Shown piece by piece: positions 1 to 11,320 of a DNA stretch of 64,000 bases (position 1 is its first letter; the number at the start of each line of letters is the position of its first letter). The notes beneath the pieces were generated by a model. The model had not been told where the DNA came from, did not search any database, and was given only the letters and a program-made list of their open reading frames with translations. The DNA comes from Thereva unica (lineage: Eukaryota > Arthropoda > Insecta > Diptera > Therevidae), in the NCBI GenBank assembly GCA_949987705.1, contig OX465283.1:52676953-52740952 (forward strand), written 5' to 3'. The translations under genes were made by a program, and so were the position numbers.

Positions 1-260
1 TTCTCTACCCGATGCTGCTATGTCACCCCCGCTCTTTATAAATGATATGTCGAATTTCTCTAAAGATCGGTGGGAGCAAAAAAAATTACTCAAAAAGTCA
101 AAAGTAAGTTTGGACATATGTATCTCTTAAACGCTCAGTCGTATCATAAAGTAGTTTTTACAAAATTTGCAGGTTATGCGATTATTCTCGTACGAATTGC
201 CATTCATGAGATATCGCCGTTTTGAAAATAAATAAAATGCTCCTATGCTAGGCGCGCCCT
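1..260. repeat. AT-rich dispersed repeat, copy 1
   Basis: No coding potential is seen. The part around 95-240 resembles 49735-49960: both carry a 'gtaCGAATTGCCAT / gtaGGAATTGCCAT' block followed by 'GAGATAT' and 'GTCGTTTT / GCCGTTTT', in the same orientation. I infer two diverged copies of one unclassified interspersed repeat. Ends are not defined. Confidence 0.45.
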
Positions 261-426
261 TGTGATTAGCTTTGCGGGCACTCATCTTTCTTTTGGCAGA
301 ATCAATTCAGAAGCTATCCTGAAGGGGCGAAGAAAACGGAAAAACGTAGACCAGTTCTCGTTCGATGCGGTGGTCAAGCAAAATATTGACCGTGGTTGGT
401 ACTTAGTTGGGTCACAAGTCGGTAAA

Positions 427-780
427 ACTGATGAGCAAAACTGGTCTTGCAGTCTTGGCAGGGTAGTATGAATTTTTGTATGAAGAGGTCGATTGAAACA
501 ACCTTCGTGCTACCACCCATGATCTTGCACATTTAGCAAGAACAAGACCAAGACAAGACAGGACAAGACAAGACTGCAAGATCAAGGTAACAAGACTTTT
601 TGCTCATCACTAAAAGTGATGCGCTAAAAGTCTTAAAGTGATGAGCAAAAAGTCTTGCAGAAAGTCTTGCAAAAAGTCTTGCAATCTTGTCTTTTGTTGC
701 TAATTGTGGAAGACAAGACTTTTTGCTCATCACTGAAAGAGTTTTCTGTCTTGGTTTTGCTTTGGTCTTGCTAAATGTCC
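427..780. repeat. Degenerate cluster of hAT-type MITEs (TAGTGATGAGCAAA family)
   Basis: Built from AAGTCTTGC / CAAGAC words bounded by AGTGATGAGCAAAAA and its reverse complement TTTTTGCTCATCACT. One small unit with both inverted ends lies at about 638-741; another right end stops near 612, and a decayed unit runs on to about 776. The same family occurs at 51524-51684 and 61615-61798, where 8-bp target duplications identify it as hAT-like. Here the units appear nested or tandem and no clean duplication is visible. Small open frames here are artefacts of the repeat. Confidence 0.65.
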
Positions 781-3700
781 AGAACTAGTCTTACTATCAC
801 TAGACGACACTCGCGTTGAAAAGGGCGAAAAGGCAATTGCCTTTCTTGAGTTGTTTTATTCTTAGGGAGTCAAGTTTTTTACTACAATTTTGACTGTGCA
901 CCGAATACTATTTCAGATAACATCATCCCCAAATTTTGAGTAAAATTTGATTCCCCCCCCCCAAGAATTGCTTCTGGATCAGCCCCTGATTAATGGCACT
1001 TTATTATGCGTTGGATATTTTTTAAACATTTAACAATTATTAATAAAATCATTAATTTTATATCAAAATGCGGTGTAATCCTGATTGCTGGATCGAATTA
1101 TCTTTGTCATTAATATTTGTTTTTATTATGCCAGGTAAAACAGTGCTGGGGTACTTTTACAATTATCGAATGTTTTCGTGCTGATCCCGATGGCTTAAAA
1201 CGCGACTACTGCTTTCAAATGCCGACGCCTTTGGATAGATCATATTGGCAACTTGGAGTTCACCTTCCAAAGGTGAAGAATAATGATAAAGCGTATCCAG
1301 GACAATCTGAAGCAACCTCTGCAAGCAAATTATTGATTAAACTAAAGAAAATAAATCAACTATATCGCCACCCTTATATAGGTGCTGTTTATCTCTTCCT
1401 GAAGGAGTAGCCGAAAATATTAAGCGAGTCTCTTTCGGATAAGATTTTCCTTCCAAGGCAACATATCCCACCCACTTCACCGAGAGCTGGCAGCGAAAAA
1501 TGATTTATTGATCCTGAGCTTTTATATTTTCATGTGGGTAGTGATAAATGTGATTATTTGGAGCTTTTATATTTTTCCGTATTTTTTTATTTTTTTAATT
1601 TTAGGCAAACGAGATGTTTCCTTTAAATATTTATAACCTTTCATTCCTATCGCACACCAGATGAAGTTTTCTTGTTGAAAGTTTTTTGTTTGCGGCAAAG
1701 CGTCGACGGGACGAGGACAAGGGTAGAGGAGGCAAAATTATAAATTTTGTCCTTGAATTTGTTCTATAAAAAATTTCAAGGATTTATGTTGGAATTTTGT
1801 GCTGGCGCTTAATCACCTGAAATTTTCGCTAATAAATGTCAAAGGATGAGATGAATTTGATTAATTATGCTAACTAGTCAATTAGCGGTAGCACTTTAAG
1901 CCAGCAGAAGTTCACAACATGACATCCTCTCTCTCTCATTCAGAGAAACACTTAATCACCCCGCTTTGGCTCATACTACACAAGGTTAGTTTTCCGCCAT
2001 ACCCAGTAATTGGCGACTAAGTATACCTCACAATGCCAAAAGACTAACCCTTTTACAGTACCCTTTACATGGCTTGAAAACTTAAGAATTTATGCAAATT
2101 TATGTATAACCAGTCGACTAAACGAAGCACCTTAACATGAAAATTTACAAGCGCGGATCCACCCATAGCCGTAGCCTAACAATGTTAGGACTCCTGGGAT
2201 CCACCCCTTATACAAGAGGAATAAGTTTATGTGTGTCAAAGTTGTAAGAAAATCCCGTCGAAAAGTTACATGAACTGGGATTACATGTAAAGCCAACATC
2301 GTAGTAATCGATTTTTGAGGAAATTATTCCGTCCATGTCTTCAAGAGCTTGATCCGCGCGTCTTGTATGTTAGATCCCTGTATAGGTCCTATGTGACACG
2401 ATGAGATATACTCCATCGCCCATCTCACCATATATAAAGCTTCCGGTATATTTTCAGGAGTTTGGTCTTGTTCACAAAAGGGTTATCAACTTGACTTCCC
2501 TTCCTTCTTTTACAGAAATTTATTCCTTTCCTACATTGAATCTTCGGTAAATTCGTACTCATGTCGAGGTCCCCCTCCTTTGGTTCATCTTCGTTCCGCA
2601 CCAACCCCATACCAGAACCTCGTATGTTACATGGAAGGAAATTTTAGTTGGCATACTTTCGCCGAGATTTTGCGAATTTCGCCTTTAACGTTATACCTTC
2701 GAATATCGTGCCATCGGTACTTACCTACGACGACATAGTCCTTGTACCTTTAACAGAATTTTCGTCTTGCCTTTAACCCATCCGTTTTGTCCTTTCTTAT
2801 CTCTAGCCGAAGCAATTGTCTTGGGTTTGATTTTTCCTTATTCCCTTTTTCCTGGCTGGAGAGGAAAAACTGCGTTCGGTAGCATGCAGAACATTTAAAC
2901 CTAAAGCGGTGAGCCGATATCGAGCTCATGCCAAAGGTACATGGGATGAATCAGTGCCTCCTAAACTTTCTAGCCCGGAAACTGATTTACTGTCATTTCC
3001 ATAAGCCCATATCTGGGCACACATAAACATTGGGGATTTTTATGAAAAGCCGGTAGTTGGTGGTGATATGCTACCATACGGAATGTGATTGAATTGGGAA
3101 ATTATAATGAATCAATGTAAAATCCCTAGAAGGTCCTTTCAAATCCCGAGGATGGATTGCTCCAGCTGGAGCTGTAGTTTCCTTTGGGACTGGAGGGATA
3201 CGAATTTTCTGAATTCAAATCCCCGTTGGCCTACAGTTTCACTCGTGCACTTTATTTATTATTTTTTTGACAGGCGCCAGTTGAGTCAGTTATTAAAGGC
3301 GAACACTGGAGCAGGACATCGGCTTACATTTGTTCAGGAATTAACCAATTTGCTTCTGCAATTTTTTCGTTTCGTGGTCATGCACAGGGGGTGATGGTGT
3401 TTACGCAACTTTTCACCTGGTTTCATGTTTCACGAGTGCTTTGACATTTTATTGGCAGTTTGTATATAAAAAAAAAAACCTTGCTTCTATGGCAACGATT
3501 TCGTAGTCAGCATGCATTGTGCCATTAAAATGGGCATGACGTCTCTGCAAGATAGGGAGGTAGGCCCAAGGACCGAGCCTGGGGACTTAATTGACGTTGC
3601 GGGAGCACAGTTTGGTAACCGCAATCGTGAAAGGCCTTTACGTTATGGGAATGTGCATGGAGCGATTTTTAATGCAGTCTGTCAAATTCAGGTCATCATA

Positions 3701-4132
3701 CAATGGACGGAGTTTTTTCATGATTCTCGATGTACGAGTATACCTCCTAGACTCAAAGAGCTACGCGTTAATAAATCTCCTACTACTCTTGGTATGAGCG
3801 TATAAGCTCCAGCACGTCCTAACAACGACGACCTTCTCAAAGAGGAAGGCAACAGCCAGAACGAGAGGCACATTTTCTTGAATAGCGAAGATGTGCGTCT
3901 CAATGAGTTCACACATCAATTACTACAGAGATTTTTAAACCTGATTTTGTAACAACCCCCTATGGTTCTCAATAAATGTGCATCACCTTTGGTATTTCGT
4001 TTTACTATCGCAAACGTTTAACCCTTTCATATTTCTCCAGAGTCTATCAAGTCTCCTGGAAACTAGCTCATATTCAGCCCATTCCAAAAAAAGCGATTCT
4101 AACCAGCTCTTTAACTACCTGCCAATAGCAAC
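781..4132. other. No recognisable gene or element
   Basis: About 3.3 kb with only short open frames. The longest (1117-1410, plus, about 97 residues; 3089-3394, plus, 101 residues; 3512-3805, plus) match no family I recognise. The 1117-1410 frame follows a pyrimidine-rich 'tttttattatgccag|gt' that could act as a splice acceptor, but nothing else supports an exon. A C10 run lies near 953-962 and A/T-rich sequence elsewhere. Small GGATCCACCC repeats occur at 2155-2205. Confidence 0.4.
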
Positions 4133-4622
4133 TTTTTTTTTTTTTTATGTGGTAGACTAGAGGCTTAGGGAAAGCCCCTTTGTACTGTTCGACAATCTAT
4201 TTTTTTTTTCGTATAGAATGTCGAACAGCAGCTCTAGCCGGAAGATAGAGAGTAGAAAGAGAGAGACAGAGAAGTAGGAAGGAGCTGCCACAACCTAGCT
4301 GCGATATTTTTATTCCACCTAATTCCAACCATTTCGCGACTCTGGCATCGGGGCATTTGAGAAACAACTCGCTGGAGTGTTATGCCTCCTGAAACGAGTT
4401 GAATCTCATCAGCCAACCGATGACATGCGCTTGGTGGAGCGGGGAAGGACTAGCGAAGACTATGGCAGGAGGAATCAGGAATGTAAAGAGGGGAGAAGAA
4501 AGAAGGGAAGTTATGTGGGTGGGAAAGTGGAAAAGGCGAGGACCGTGGGGCTGGCCGGGATTCGAACCCGGGACCTCTGGGATAGTAGTCAGGCGCCTTA
4601 CCTCTAGACCACCGAGGCCCAC
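4133..4622 (-). repeat. tRNA-derived SINE with a LINE-like tail
   Basis: Reading the minus strand, the head has a consensus RNA polymerase III A box (TGGTCTAGAGG, 4601-4611) and B box (GGTTCGAATCC, 4558-4568), spaced as in tRNA. The T stem pairs perfectly (CCGGG/CCCGG), but the acceptor stem pairs at only four positions and the anticodon stem is broken, so this is a SINE head rather than a working tRNA gene. A body of about 330 bp follows. It ends in a hairpin (TGTTCGACA..TGTCGAACA arms, about 4184-4227) and a 14-nt A tail (T run on plus, 4133-4146). The last 45 bp resemble the LINE 3' end at 14646-14690. Target duplications were not found. Confidence 0.65.
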
Positions 4623-5002
4623 TACTTTTATTTTCTCCACTCACAGATAAGGGTAAAGGCGGTAGGATAAATGGTCCTAGACAAGCCAAGAAGACCGGTC
4701 TTGTCAAACGCTCTTTGGAGAAAAATGAGCGGCCACTGTAAGTTAACTTGCACCATGCGAAATACTGTATAGGAGTTTTGTGGAGAGGCATTTTACCCTT
4801 GCTCTTATTCAGTGACTTTGGGTAACCGAAGGAAAAGTCAGAGGACTTATAACCGGCTCAAATAAAGTAATATATGATCAGAATTTCGGAGCGCCTCGTC
4901 ACAGTCATGTCACTCATCTCTCCATTTTTTTTTTAAGGAATGAGGGGGCAACCCATATGGTGAACACTGCGGCCAAGTTAGGCCTATTGTGTACGTACCC
5001 CA

Positions 5003-5790
5003 CTAGCAGAACAGACTATCGGCCTTCCGAATGAAGGCAAGAAGGTCTTTAGTTGATGAAGACCGGACTTGGGCAGGGCTCAAGAACTCTCTGATAAACG
5101 TTCTTCTTCTAAGCCAGATCAGAGCAGGACATTCACAAAGAATATGTGTGGAAGTTTCGTCGCCTTCCAAGCAGAGTCGGCATTCTGTCTCTTGAGACAG
5201 TCCTAGGTTGTGGAGGTGGTACCGCATCCCTACATAGCCCACCAGCAGCCTTAGGTCCGCTCTGTTTAGAGTAATAGTGCCCCTTAAGGCAAAGGGTCTT
5301 ATAAGATCTTTAGCCTGTCTAAGACCTGGGACTGACTCCCAATAGGCTAGGTTTATTCTCTTAATCCACTCTTCTATCAAGGACTTGGAGGTGGACCAAG
5401 AGATGCCACAGAAGGGTTCTGGGCCCTGGAACAACGTCTCAGACCCCTCCCTCGCGAGGCTGTCTGCAGCCTCATTTCCCTCGATACCCCAGTGTCCGGG
5501 GACCCAGCAGAGCGAGACCTCGTTTCTTCTGGTCAGGCTCTGGAATACGTCAAAACACCCTGTTTTGGAAGAAAACTTCCACGTTGAGAGTTCCTTGATG
5601 GCAGCTTGGCTGTCAGAAAAGATTTTAATGTTGGCGCCTTTCAGACCTTTCTCAAGGTTGAGCCTAGCGCAGATCGCAATGGCATGTATTTCAGTCTGGA
5701 AAACAGGGGGCCACTTACCCATTGCAATCGAGACCTTGGAGTTGGGTCCTGCGACACCAGCCCCTGTACCATGTTCCATCTTTGATACTT
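5003..5790 (-). pseudogene. LINE RNase H domain and C-terminus
   Basis: Continues the reverse transcriptase of the same LINE in a different frame. RNase H motifs are visible in order: 'GTGAGVAGP', 'QTEIHAI' (catalytic Glu), 'FSDSQAAI' (Asp) and 'GNEAADSLAREG' (final Asp). The first motif, normally FTDGSK, reads FNEVSK here, so the first catalytic Asp is replaced by Glu and the glycine is lost. A zinc-finger-like C-terminal stretch follows ('CRLCLEGDETSTHILCECPAL'), typical of R1/LOA LINEs. The frame opens at an internal Met only because of the frameshift; it is not a separate gene. Confidence 0.8.
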
Positions 5791-7560
5791 CGTTGAACCA
5801 GTGGAGATGATTTGGAAGCCCAGGAAGAATAAGTTCCTCCCTCTCAGAACTATCCGGGATACTGATAATCTGATAGTCGCTCTGAATTTCCTTTGGAACC
5901 GCAGTTCACTAACCATATGGTCGAATACGCGGCAGATGAAAATGCTTGGGATATTTTTAAGGCTATCCATGTGTCCTTTGACCGTATGGGGCCAGTTGGA
6001 TGAGATCTGAAGTCTCAAGGCACTTATGGCGGCGGATTTCCATATGAAGAGATGCAAAGGGGTCAATCCAATGATTGCTTCCATTGCAGCTGTGGGGCAG
6101 GTCCGCATAGCTCCGGTAATGGAGAGGCAAGCAAGCCGTTGCAGCTTGCTGCACTTGAGGATCGACGTAACCTGTTTGGTCTTGGGCCACCAAACTATAG
6201 CAGCATAAGTGACAACAGGTTTAACGATCGTATTGTACATCCAGTATATCATTTGTGGTGTAAGACCCCATGTCTTACCCAGAAGCCTTTTGCAGGCCCA
6301 TATGGCCCTTGTGGCTTTGCTGATGACGTCGTCAAGTTGAGCGTTCCAGTTCAACCTCTTGTCTAAATTTACTCCCAAATATTTGACTGAGTTTGAGTAC
6401 TCAACTGTGGTATTCTGGATACAGATAGGACCTAGGTCCACTTTGTAGCGTTTGGAAAAAGGTACCAGGACAGCCTTATTTGGGTTGATTGACAGACCCT
6501 CCTTGGTACACCATCTTTGAACTTCTCGCAGTGCCGTTCTCATGACCTCTGTAATGGTCAAGTCAAACTTCCCAGAGACAATGATGGCAAGATCATCTGC
6601 ATAACCGATGACATCGAAACCAGATTCAGATAGTTTGATCAAGAGTTCATCCACAACTAGTGACCAGAGTAACGGAAATAAGACTCCACCTTGAGGGCAC
6701 CCCTTAATAGCCTTAACACTAATGGTGGAGACACCTAGGGTAGAAGAAATGTCACGATCTGCAAGCATGGCATTTATCCACTCAATCGTGTGAGGATCCA
6801 GATCTCTGAGAGCCAGTGCTCTAGAGATAGAATCATAGCCAGTGTTATCGAAAGCACCTTCGATGTCAAGGAACGCGCATAAGGCAGTTTCTTTAGCGAG
6901 GAAGGCCTTTTCGATTTTGCTGACCAGGTGGTGTTTAGAGTAAGCGAACTGGGAGCTATGCAGAGGGAGGGAGAGCTCCAGTTTGCACCTAATATGAAGG
7001 TCTAGCAGCCTTTCCATTGTTTTCAAAAGAAAAGAGGTTAAGCTGATAGGTCTGTACGATTTAGGCAGCTCGAGTGGTCTGTTGCCCTGTTTCGGGATAA
7101 AAACCACAACGACTTTCCTCCAGATGGTTGGAATGTATCCCCAATTGAAGCTGGCTGTAAAGGGGCAGACCAGGTTGTTGAGGATCAGATCGAAGCCCTT
7201 CTGAAGAAGTGCCGGAAAAATTCCGTCTCCTCCGGGTGACTTATAGGGTTGAAAAGAGGCCACTGCCCATTTAACCTGAAAGACTGCGGGAATAGCGGTC
7301 TGGAATGGTCCTATAACTACACCCAGGATCCAATGGATATGCGGTTGGAGGATTGACCCTGGAAAGTGCTCTCTGAGCAGGTACCTTAAGGTTTCCTCAT
7401 GGTTAGAGGTGTAGGAGCCATCCTCCTTTTTGAGAAGGCCCACTCCGTTGAAGGAGTGTTTAGAAAGTAGCTTTTGGAGTCTAGTCGCCTCTGGTAGAGT
7501 CTGAATGCTCTCACAGTGTTTCCGCCAGCCAATCCTTTTGGAACGATTACCAACAATACT
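5777..7560 (-). pseudogene. LINE reverse transcriptase domain
   Basis: About 550 codons remain open in one frame (7443 down to about 5780, running on out of frame to 5641). In order: a linker with an ETLRYLLREHFPGS-type block; the finger motif 'KSPGGDGIFPALLQ'; 'SYRPISLTSFLLKTMERLLD'; palm 'CAFLDIEGAFDN'; 'GCPQGGVLFPLLWSLVVDEL'; and the catalytic 'YADDLAII'. A thumb with 'KYLGVNLDKRLNW' follows. The upstream frame continues to about 7560 without a start codon that I trust. A frameshift near 5780 separates it from the RNase H. It would have copied the LINE transcript by target-primed reverse transcription. The catalytic aspartates survive, but the locus cannot make the full protein. Confidence 0.85.
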
Positions 7561-7859
7561 TCTAGAGATCTAGTGGCGATCTCGGCTGCACTTCCACATC
7601 GCAAACGAATTTCAAGAAATACTTTCCTGGAGATGTAGCAAAAGTGCCACCCCAGGAGGCTCAAGAACTGTTTGAGCCCTGTCGCAAGACGAATCAGCAA
7701 TTCGTCAATGGATGTGATGCAAATGCTCACTATTCCTTTTGGTGGATTATTGATGTATAAACGAAAGATTTCCTCGTCGCCTAGAGCTCCTTGTTATGAA
7801 TAACATAGATATTGGAAATAGGGGATGCGAACCAACTTTTGTCACTGCTAGTAGTAAGG

Positions 7860-8340
7860 TTTTCCTTCGGTTACCCAAAGTGCTGGATCTCAACTGCGCT
7901 TCTCTCCAACAGGATTGAAAGTGGCGTATCCTGGACCTGTCATAATCTGCACATTAGATGCGACATTCTTGGCCTCCTACACATCCGCGTTTCTTCTTTG
8001 GTTCCTAAGAAAACCAACTGGTCTAAGCTTCAGGTGATTGCGGCCTCGAAATAAGACCTGCCTAACGCTTCTATCAGCTCAGCGTGAGAACTGGAGAATG
8101 GTCTTACTGGTGTGAATACAACTTACTGGTATGCTGATCCCTTCCTATCATGACAGAAACACTGGCTCTTCCTTTCAGTTGTCGTGTAAAGTGCCCTGGT
8201 GGAGCGACAGAGAAGCTGCAATGCGTAGCGATGTTAGGAGACTTTTCAATAGGGCAAAACATACTGGACATTGGAATGACTATATGTTTACCCTAACAGC
8301 CTACAGCAAGGAGTTGAGACGTTCCAAGAAGAATTAGAAA
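7860..8340 (+). pseudogene. LINE endonuclease end and linker fragment
   Basis: A plus-strand fragment, opposite to its neighbour. Around 7980-8030 the frame reads 'VPKKTNWSKLQ', like the end of an AP-type endonuclease domain of R1/LOA LINEs. Around 8190-8337 it reads 'VPWWSDREAAM', 'RRLFNRAKHTG' and 'YSKELRRSKK', the conserved linker between endonuclease and RT. The two pieces are separated by frameshifts. It ends abruptly at 8340. It could be the 5' part of a second copy of the LINE family at 4925-7800. Confidence 0.65.
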
Positions 8341-9560
8341 ACTCTATCTACACCTATCAGTGTTTTGAGACTTTGTTTCCTATTTCTGTAAGTTTATGAG
8401 TTTATATGGATTTTGAACAACCATTTTATAGAACTCAGGCACTTGTGTATAAAACTTTGCATCTTAAGGTCTCAAAAGGCAGTTGCGTGTTAAAAATATG
8501 TAGATAAGTTCTGACGACCTACAATATCGCGCCCAGTATTACAATATAAAAATCAGTCAACAAGCCTAAAAAAAGTTGATTATGATACCAATTTAATTCA
8601 TAGTTTGCAACTGCCATGGTGTGATTTGCAACTTCCACGGATCATTCTTCACCCTTTCTTAGGCTATTGTTCGCAAACTTAATCTCAAGTTGTTCAAAAC
8701 TTCTTTCGTACACACGCTTTTAATGAACAAACGAGAAACGTCACCGCAGATATCTCAGCACTTCTCCAGCATAAATCCCGAGTATGTAGTTTGATAACCA
8801 TTACGCACTAGACTCCTTCAGAATCAAAAGTTGACTGAATTTTACTTAACAGATATCTGGTCTTGAACATGCCTCGAATATGGCCCCTGAGAGCTCTTTA
8901 ATCCTTCGCAATATTTATTTCTGTTTAATTAGGATTTAAATTCCAGTAAAATTTTGATGTTTTAATAATTGAACGGAAATTAAGGGAAAGAATCTCGAGA
9001 TTTTAATCTGTTCAGGAAGTAGATCTTTAGAAGATTACCTTCTTTCAGGTTAGATTTCAAGCGGCGTAGATCTTGCTTAGTGCATTGTGTTGCTTAGGGC
9101 GTTTTCTGTTGCTATACGTGATGCCATTTGACAAACTTCGAACTTTGAATTTCTTGAAAGAAATGCAGAAGCATAAAATCCTCCACTGGAGAGTGTTATC
9201 ACAGCCGGCTGCAAAAATGAAATAGTATTGTATCAAGGTGGCCACTTTCTGGAAAATCTGGAAAAATCACGGAATTTAAGTAGTATGGAAAAGTCAGGGA
9301 ATTTTCATTCAATTCATGGAATTTTTTGTCCATAACACGCAAATTATTTTCTGATGTAATTTGTAATAAATATGTAGATTGAATTTTATCTGAATTTTTG
9401 ACGGAAGTGATGCAGAGAATAAATGAACTTCGAGGAATTTTGAAAAAACACGATATGTTAACTCCGCTCATGCGGAAATTCTTTAGCCAACTTCATACCA
9501 CTAGGTGCTATAATTGAAAAAGAGTTGTTGTTATTCTAGATACTATGTTAATATATTTAA
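8341..9560. other. No gene seen; possible repeat remnant
   Basis: A/T-rich with only short frames. At 9236-9320 a stretch beginning GGTGGCCACTTTCTGGAAAA with repeated 'GGAAAA' and 'GGGAATTTT' words looks like the end of an old transposon; a similar 'GGTGGCCACTTTTTGC' occurs at 14024. No partner end was found. Confidence 0.35.
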
Positions 9561-9674
9561 ATTCTTCTTTTTCTTTGATCTGTTAGCTGGCGGTTCGAGC
9601 GGGACTCGAACTCTATTCACGATTAGTTTCTATTCTTGCCGATTTTCGTAAGTGATAATAGTTGATTCTTTAGG

Positions 9675-10475
9675 TCACCCTCGATACTCCTTAGCCAGGT
9701 TTTCTTCGGTGCCGACCACTGAATTCTCCGGCCTTGCGGGGCGGTCTCGCCCGAGAAGTTTACGTGGCAAGCGGTAATCATCTATTCGGCAAACATGTCC
9801 AAACAACCGTAGTCTACGTTTTTGCATTTCTTCTCCGATCAGTGTCCGCTGATCGCATCTTTGTCTGACTGTCTCGTTTCGAAGGCGATCGCGTAGTGAG
9901 ACACAGAGGATCTGCCTAAAGCATCGCATTTGGAAGACCTTAACGTCATCGCATTTGGAAGACCTTAGTGTCCACGTTTCAGAAGAATCGGAAGGACCAA
10001 CGTTCGGTAAAGGCATACTTTAGTTTTGAAGGAAATATTTCTTCATTTCAATATGCACCACTTGAGCGAGACGAATGTTGCTGTTGCCTGACCGATGCGG
10101 CTGTGGACGACGGCGGTCGACGCCACTTTCTTTTCCTCAACCAATGATCCCTAATATTTGAACAACGGAACCTGTTTGATTTGGATTCCATCGAGGTAAA
10201 CACTGGTCCTCGATCCGTCCGTTGTGAGCACTTTGGTCTCTTTCGAATTAATTTTTAGCCCATATGACTGGGAAATGCGGGAAATGTTGTCCGTTGCTTC
10301 GGCATCCGTGTCGGCGAAGACATTGTGAAGTTGTCGTCGTATCGCACTCTGCATCGTCCATCGCCGCGAATTTGTTGGATAAACCATTTGAAACTCTCAC
10401 CCGACGGACGGGTTCCGTAGGCACCCTCAGTTCTTCTTGCCTGACGGTGGCTCCGTTTTCTTCGCTCTTTGTCAT
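9675..10475 (-). pseudogene. RTE-like LINE: RT remnant and C-terminal region
   Basis: The upstream part reads 'FADTDAEATDNISRISQSYG' and 'GLKINSKETKVLT', which is the RT catalytic-box region (normally FADD) and the following helix. The downstream part (10016-9675) reads 'CFRQILCVSLRDRLRNE', 'QKRRLRLFGHVCRIDD' and 'RLPRKLL', the signature C-terminal segment of RTE-type LINEs. A direct duplication 'CGCATTTGGAAGACCTTA' occurs at about 9925-9966. The catalytic aspartate pair is damaged and the frames do not join. Confidence 0.7.
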
Positions 10476-10526
10476 CGTATCTGCAATTTCGCTCGAACAA
10501 GATAATTATCCGATCCGCAATCGTGT

Positions 10527-11290
10527 CTACGCATTGCACATACGTCTTTGAGTGTCGATCGTAATCTTACGTTGATCAACACCTAGACTCACATCGCCGA
10601 TTCTTTGCCGGATGGATTTCGCCAGGTGGGTTGATGTGAGTGGATGGCGGAAAATGCTGTTGCCAACAATCAAGTTTTTTGGTGCTGTAAATGAAAGAAG
10701 GCGTAAGCCGTTGTCGTTAATTACTCGGTGTCCGGATTTGACCATCGTTCCTTCCCAGCCGGTTCGATCTGCTCCTGAATGTGGATTGAAGTCCCCGCGA
10801 GTATTATTAACCCGATTCGAGATATCATATCCAGCGTCTGCTGCAGCTGATCATAAAATTCATCCTTGTTCGCGTCCATGCTGGTATCGGTTGGCGCATA
10901 AATGGATACAATATGCGTATTGATCGTTCCACTGATGGTTACAACAGCCAAATGCTGAATGCGATAACGCTGCTGGCAGCCCGTCGATCGACCATAAAGC
11001 CGACTCATATCTCTCACCACCAAAATAGTAAAGCGTCATCGTTTCGTCGATTACTGGCGGGAGGTTCGTCAATGTCCCGGATCCGGTTAGTCGGTGTGAC
11101 TAATTTGGGTGTTTGGCCTGTAACCCACTTCACACCATCATCCTTAGTCCCCAGCGCTGGCGCATCGCGGCTGCCCATGTGCAGTAGCATTATTTCGTGA
11201 ATAGTTAGTTCGTGTATCCATGCGGTTTCCTGCCTAGTTTCTTCGGTTTCCCGATTCTGGCCAACTCGGCAGGTCGACCACCCTCCTCCT
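10527..11290 (-). pseudogene. RTE-like LINE endonuclease domain
   Basis: AP-like endonuclease pieces in three overlapping frames. Visible motifs are 'THIVSIYAPTDTSMD' (strand with conserved YAPT), 'EFYDQLQQTLDMI', 'GLIILAGTSIHI' (normally GDFN, so the Asp/Asn pair is damaged) and 'NDNGLRLLSFTAPKNLIVGN', the conserved region before the catalytic histidine. The 5' piece includes 'RLYGRSTGCQQ'. The domain nicked target DNA in its active ancestor; here the frame is interrupted at least twice. Confidence 0.7.
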
Positions 11291-11320
11291 ATCACACCCT
11301 AGGCTTGGGAGCAGACGATG

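Larger units (their letters stand above)
4925..7800 (-). mobile_element. R1/LOA-type non-LTR retrotransposon, 5'-truncated and decayed
   Basis: A minus-strand LINE ending in a short A tail (T run at 4925-4934). It retains the endonuclease-RT linker (about 7443-7560), the reverse transcriptase, an RNase H domain and a C-terminal region. The RT plus RNase H layout fits LOA/I-group LINEs; the RT motif wording is R1/LOA-like. The N-terminal endonuclease is missing or unrecognisable above about 7600. At least one frameshift breaks the frame, so it is inactive. Related fragments are at 7860-8340, 19560-22140, 49050-49180 and 50650-50970. The 3' UTR lies between about 4935 and 5002. Confidence 0.8.
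9560..11320 (-). mobile_element. RTE-like LINE, internally deleted
   Basis: Minus-strand LINE. Its 5' region (about 11310 down to 11200) has a GGTCGACCTGCC segment shared with the short elements at 14446 and 16276. It then holds endonuclease sequence (about 11290-10527), a small part of the reverse transcriptase (about 10475-10151) and the C-terminal end (10016-9675). It closes with 'CCGCCAGCTAACAGATCAAAG' and an AAGAAG-type tail at about 9560-9605. Most of the RT core is missing between the endonuclease and the fragment following the catalytic box. All parts carry stops and frameshifts. Confidence 0.75.

Noticed and set aside
1117..1410. Candidate host exon (97 codons)
   Set aside because: A possible acceptor site precedes it, but there is no recognised domain and no partner exon.
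4545..4622. Functional tRNA gene on the minus strand
   Set aside because: A and B boxes and the T stem are good, but the acceptor stem pairs at only four positions and the anticodon stem does not form; a long body and A tail follow, as in a SINE.
5385..6366. Plus-strand open frames across the LINE
   Set aside because: They are shadows opposite the minus-strand reverse transcriptase and RNase H.
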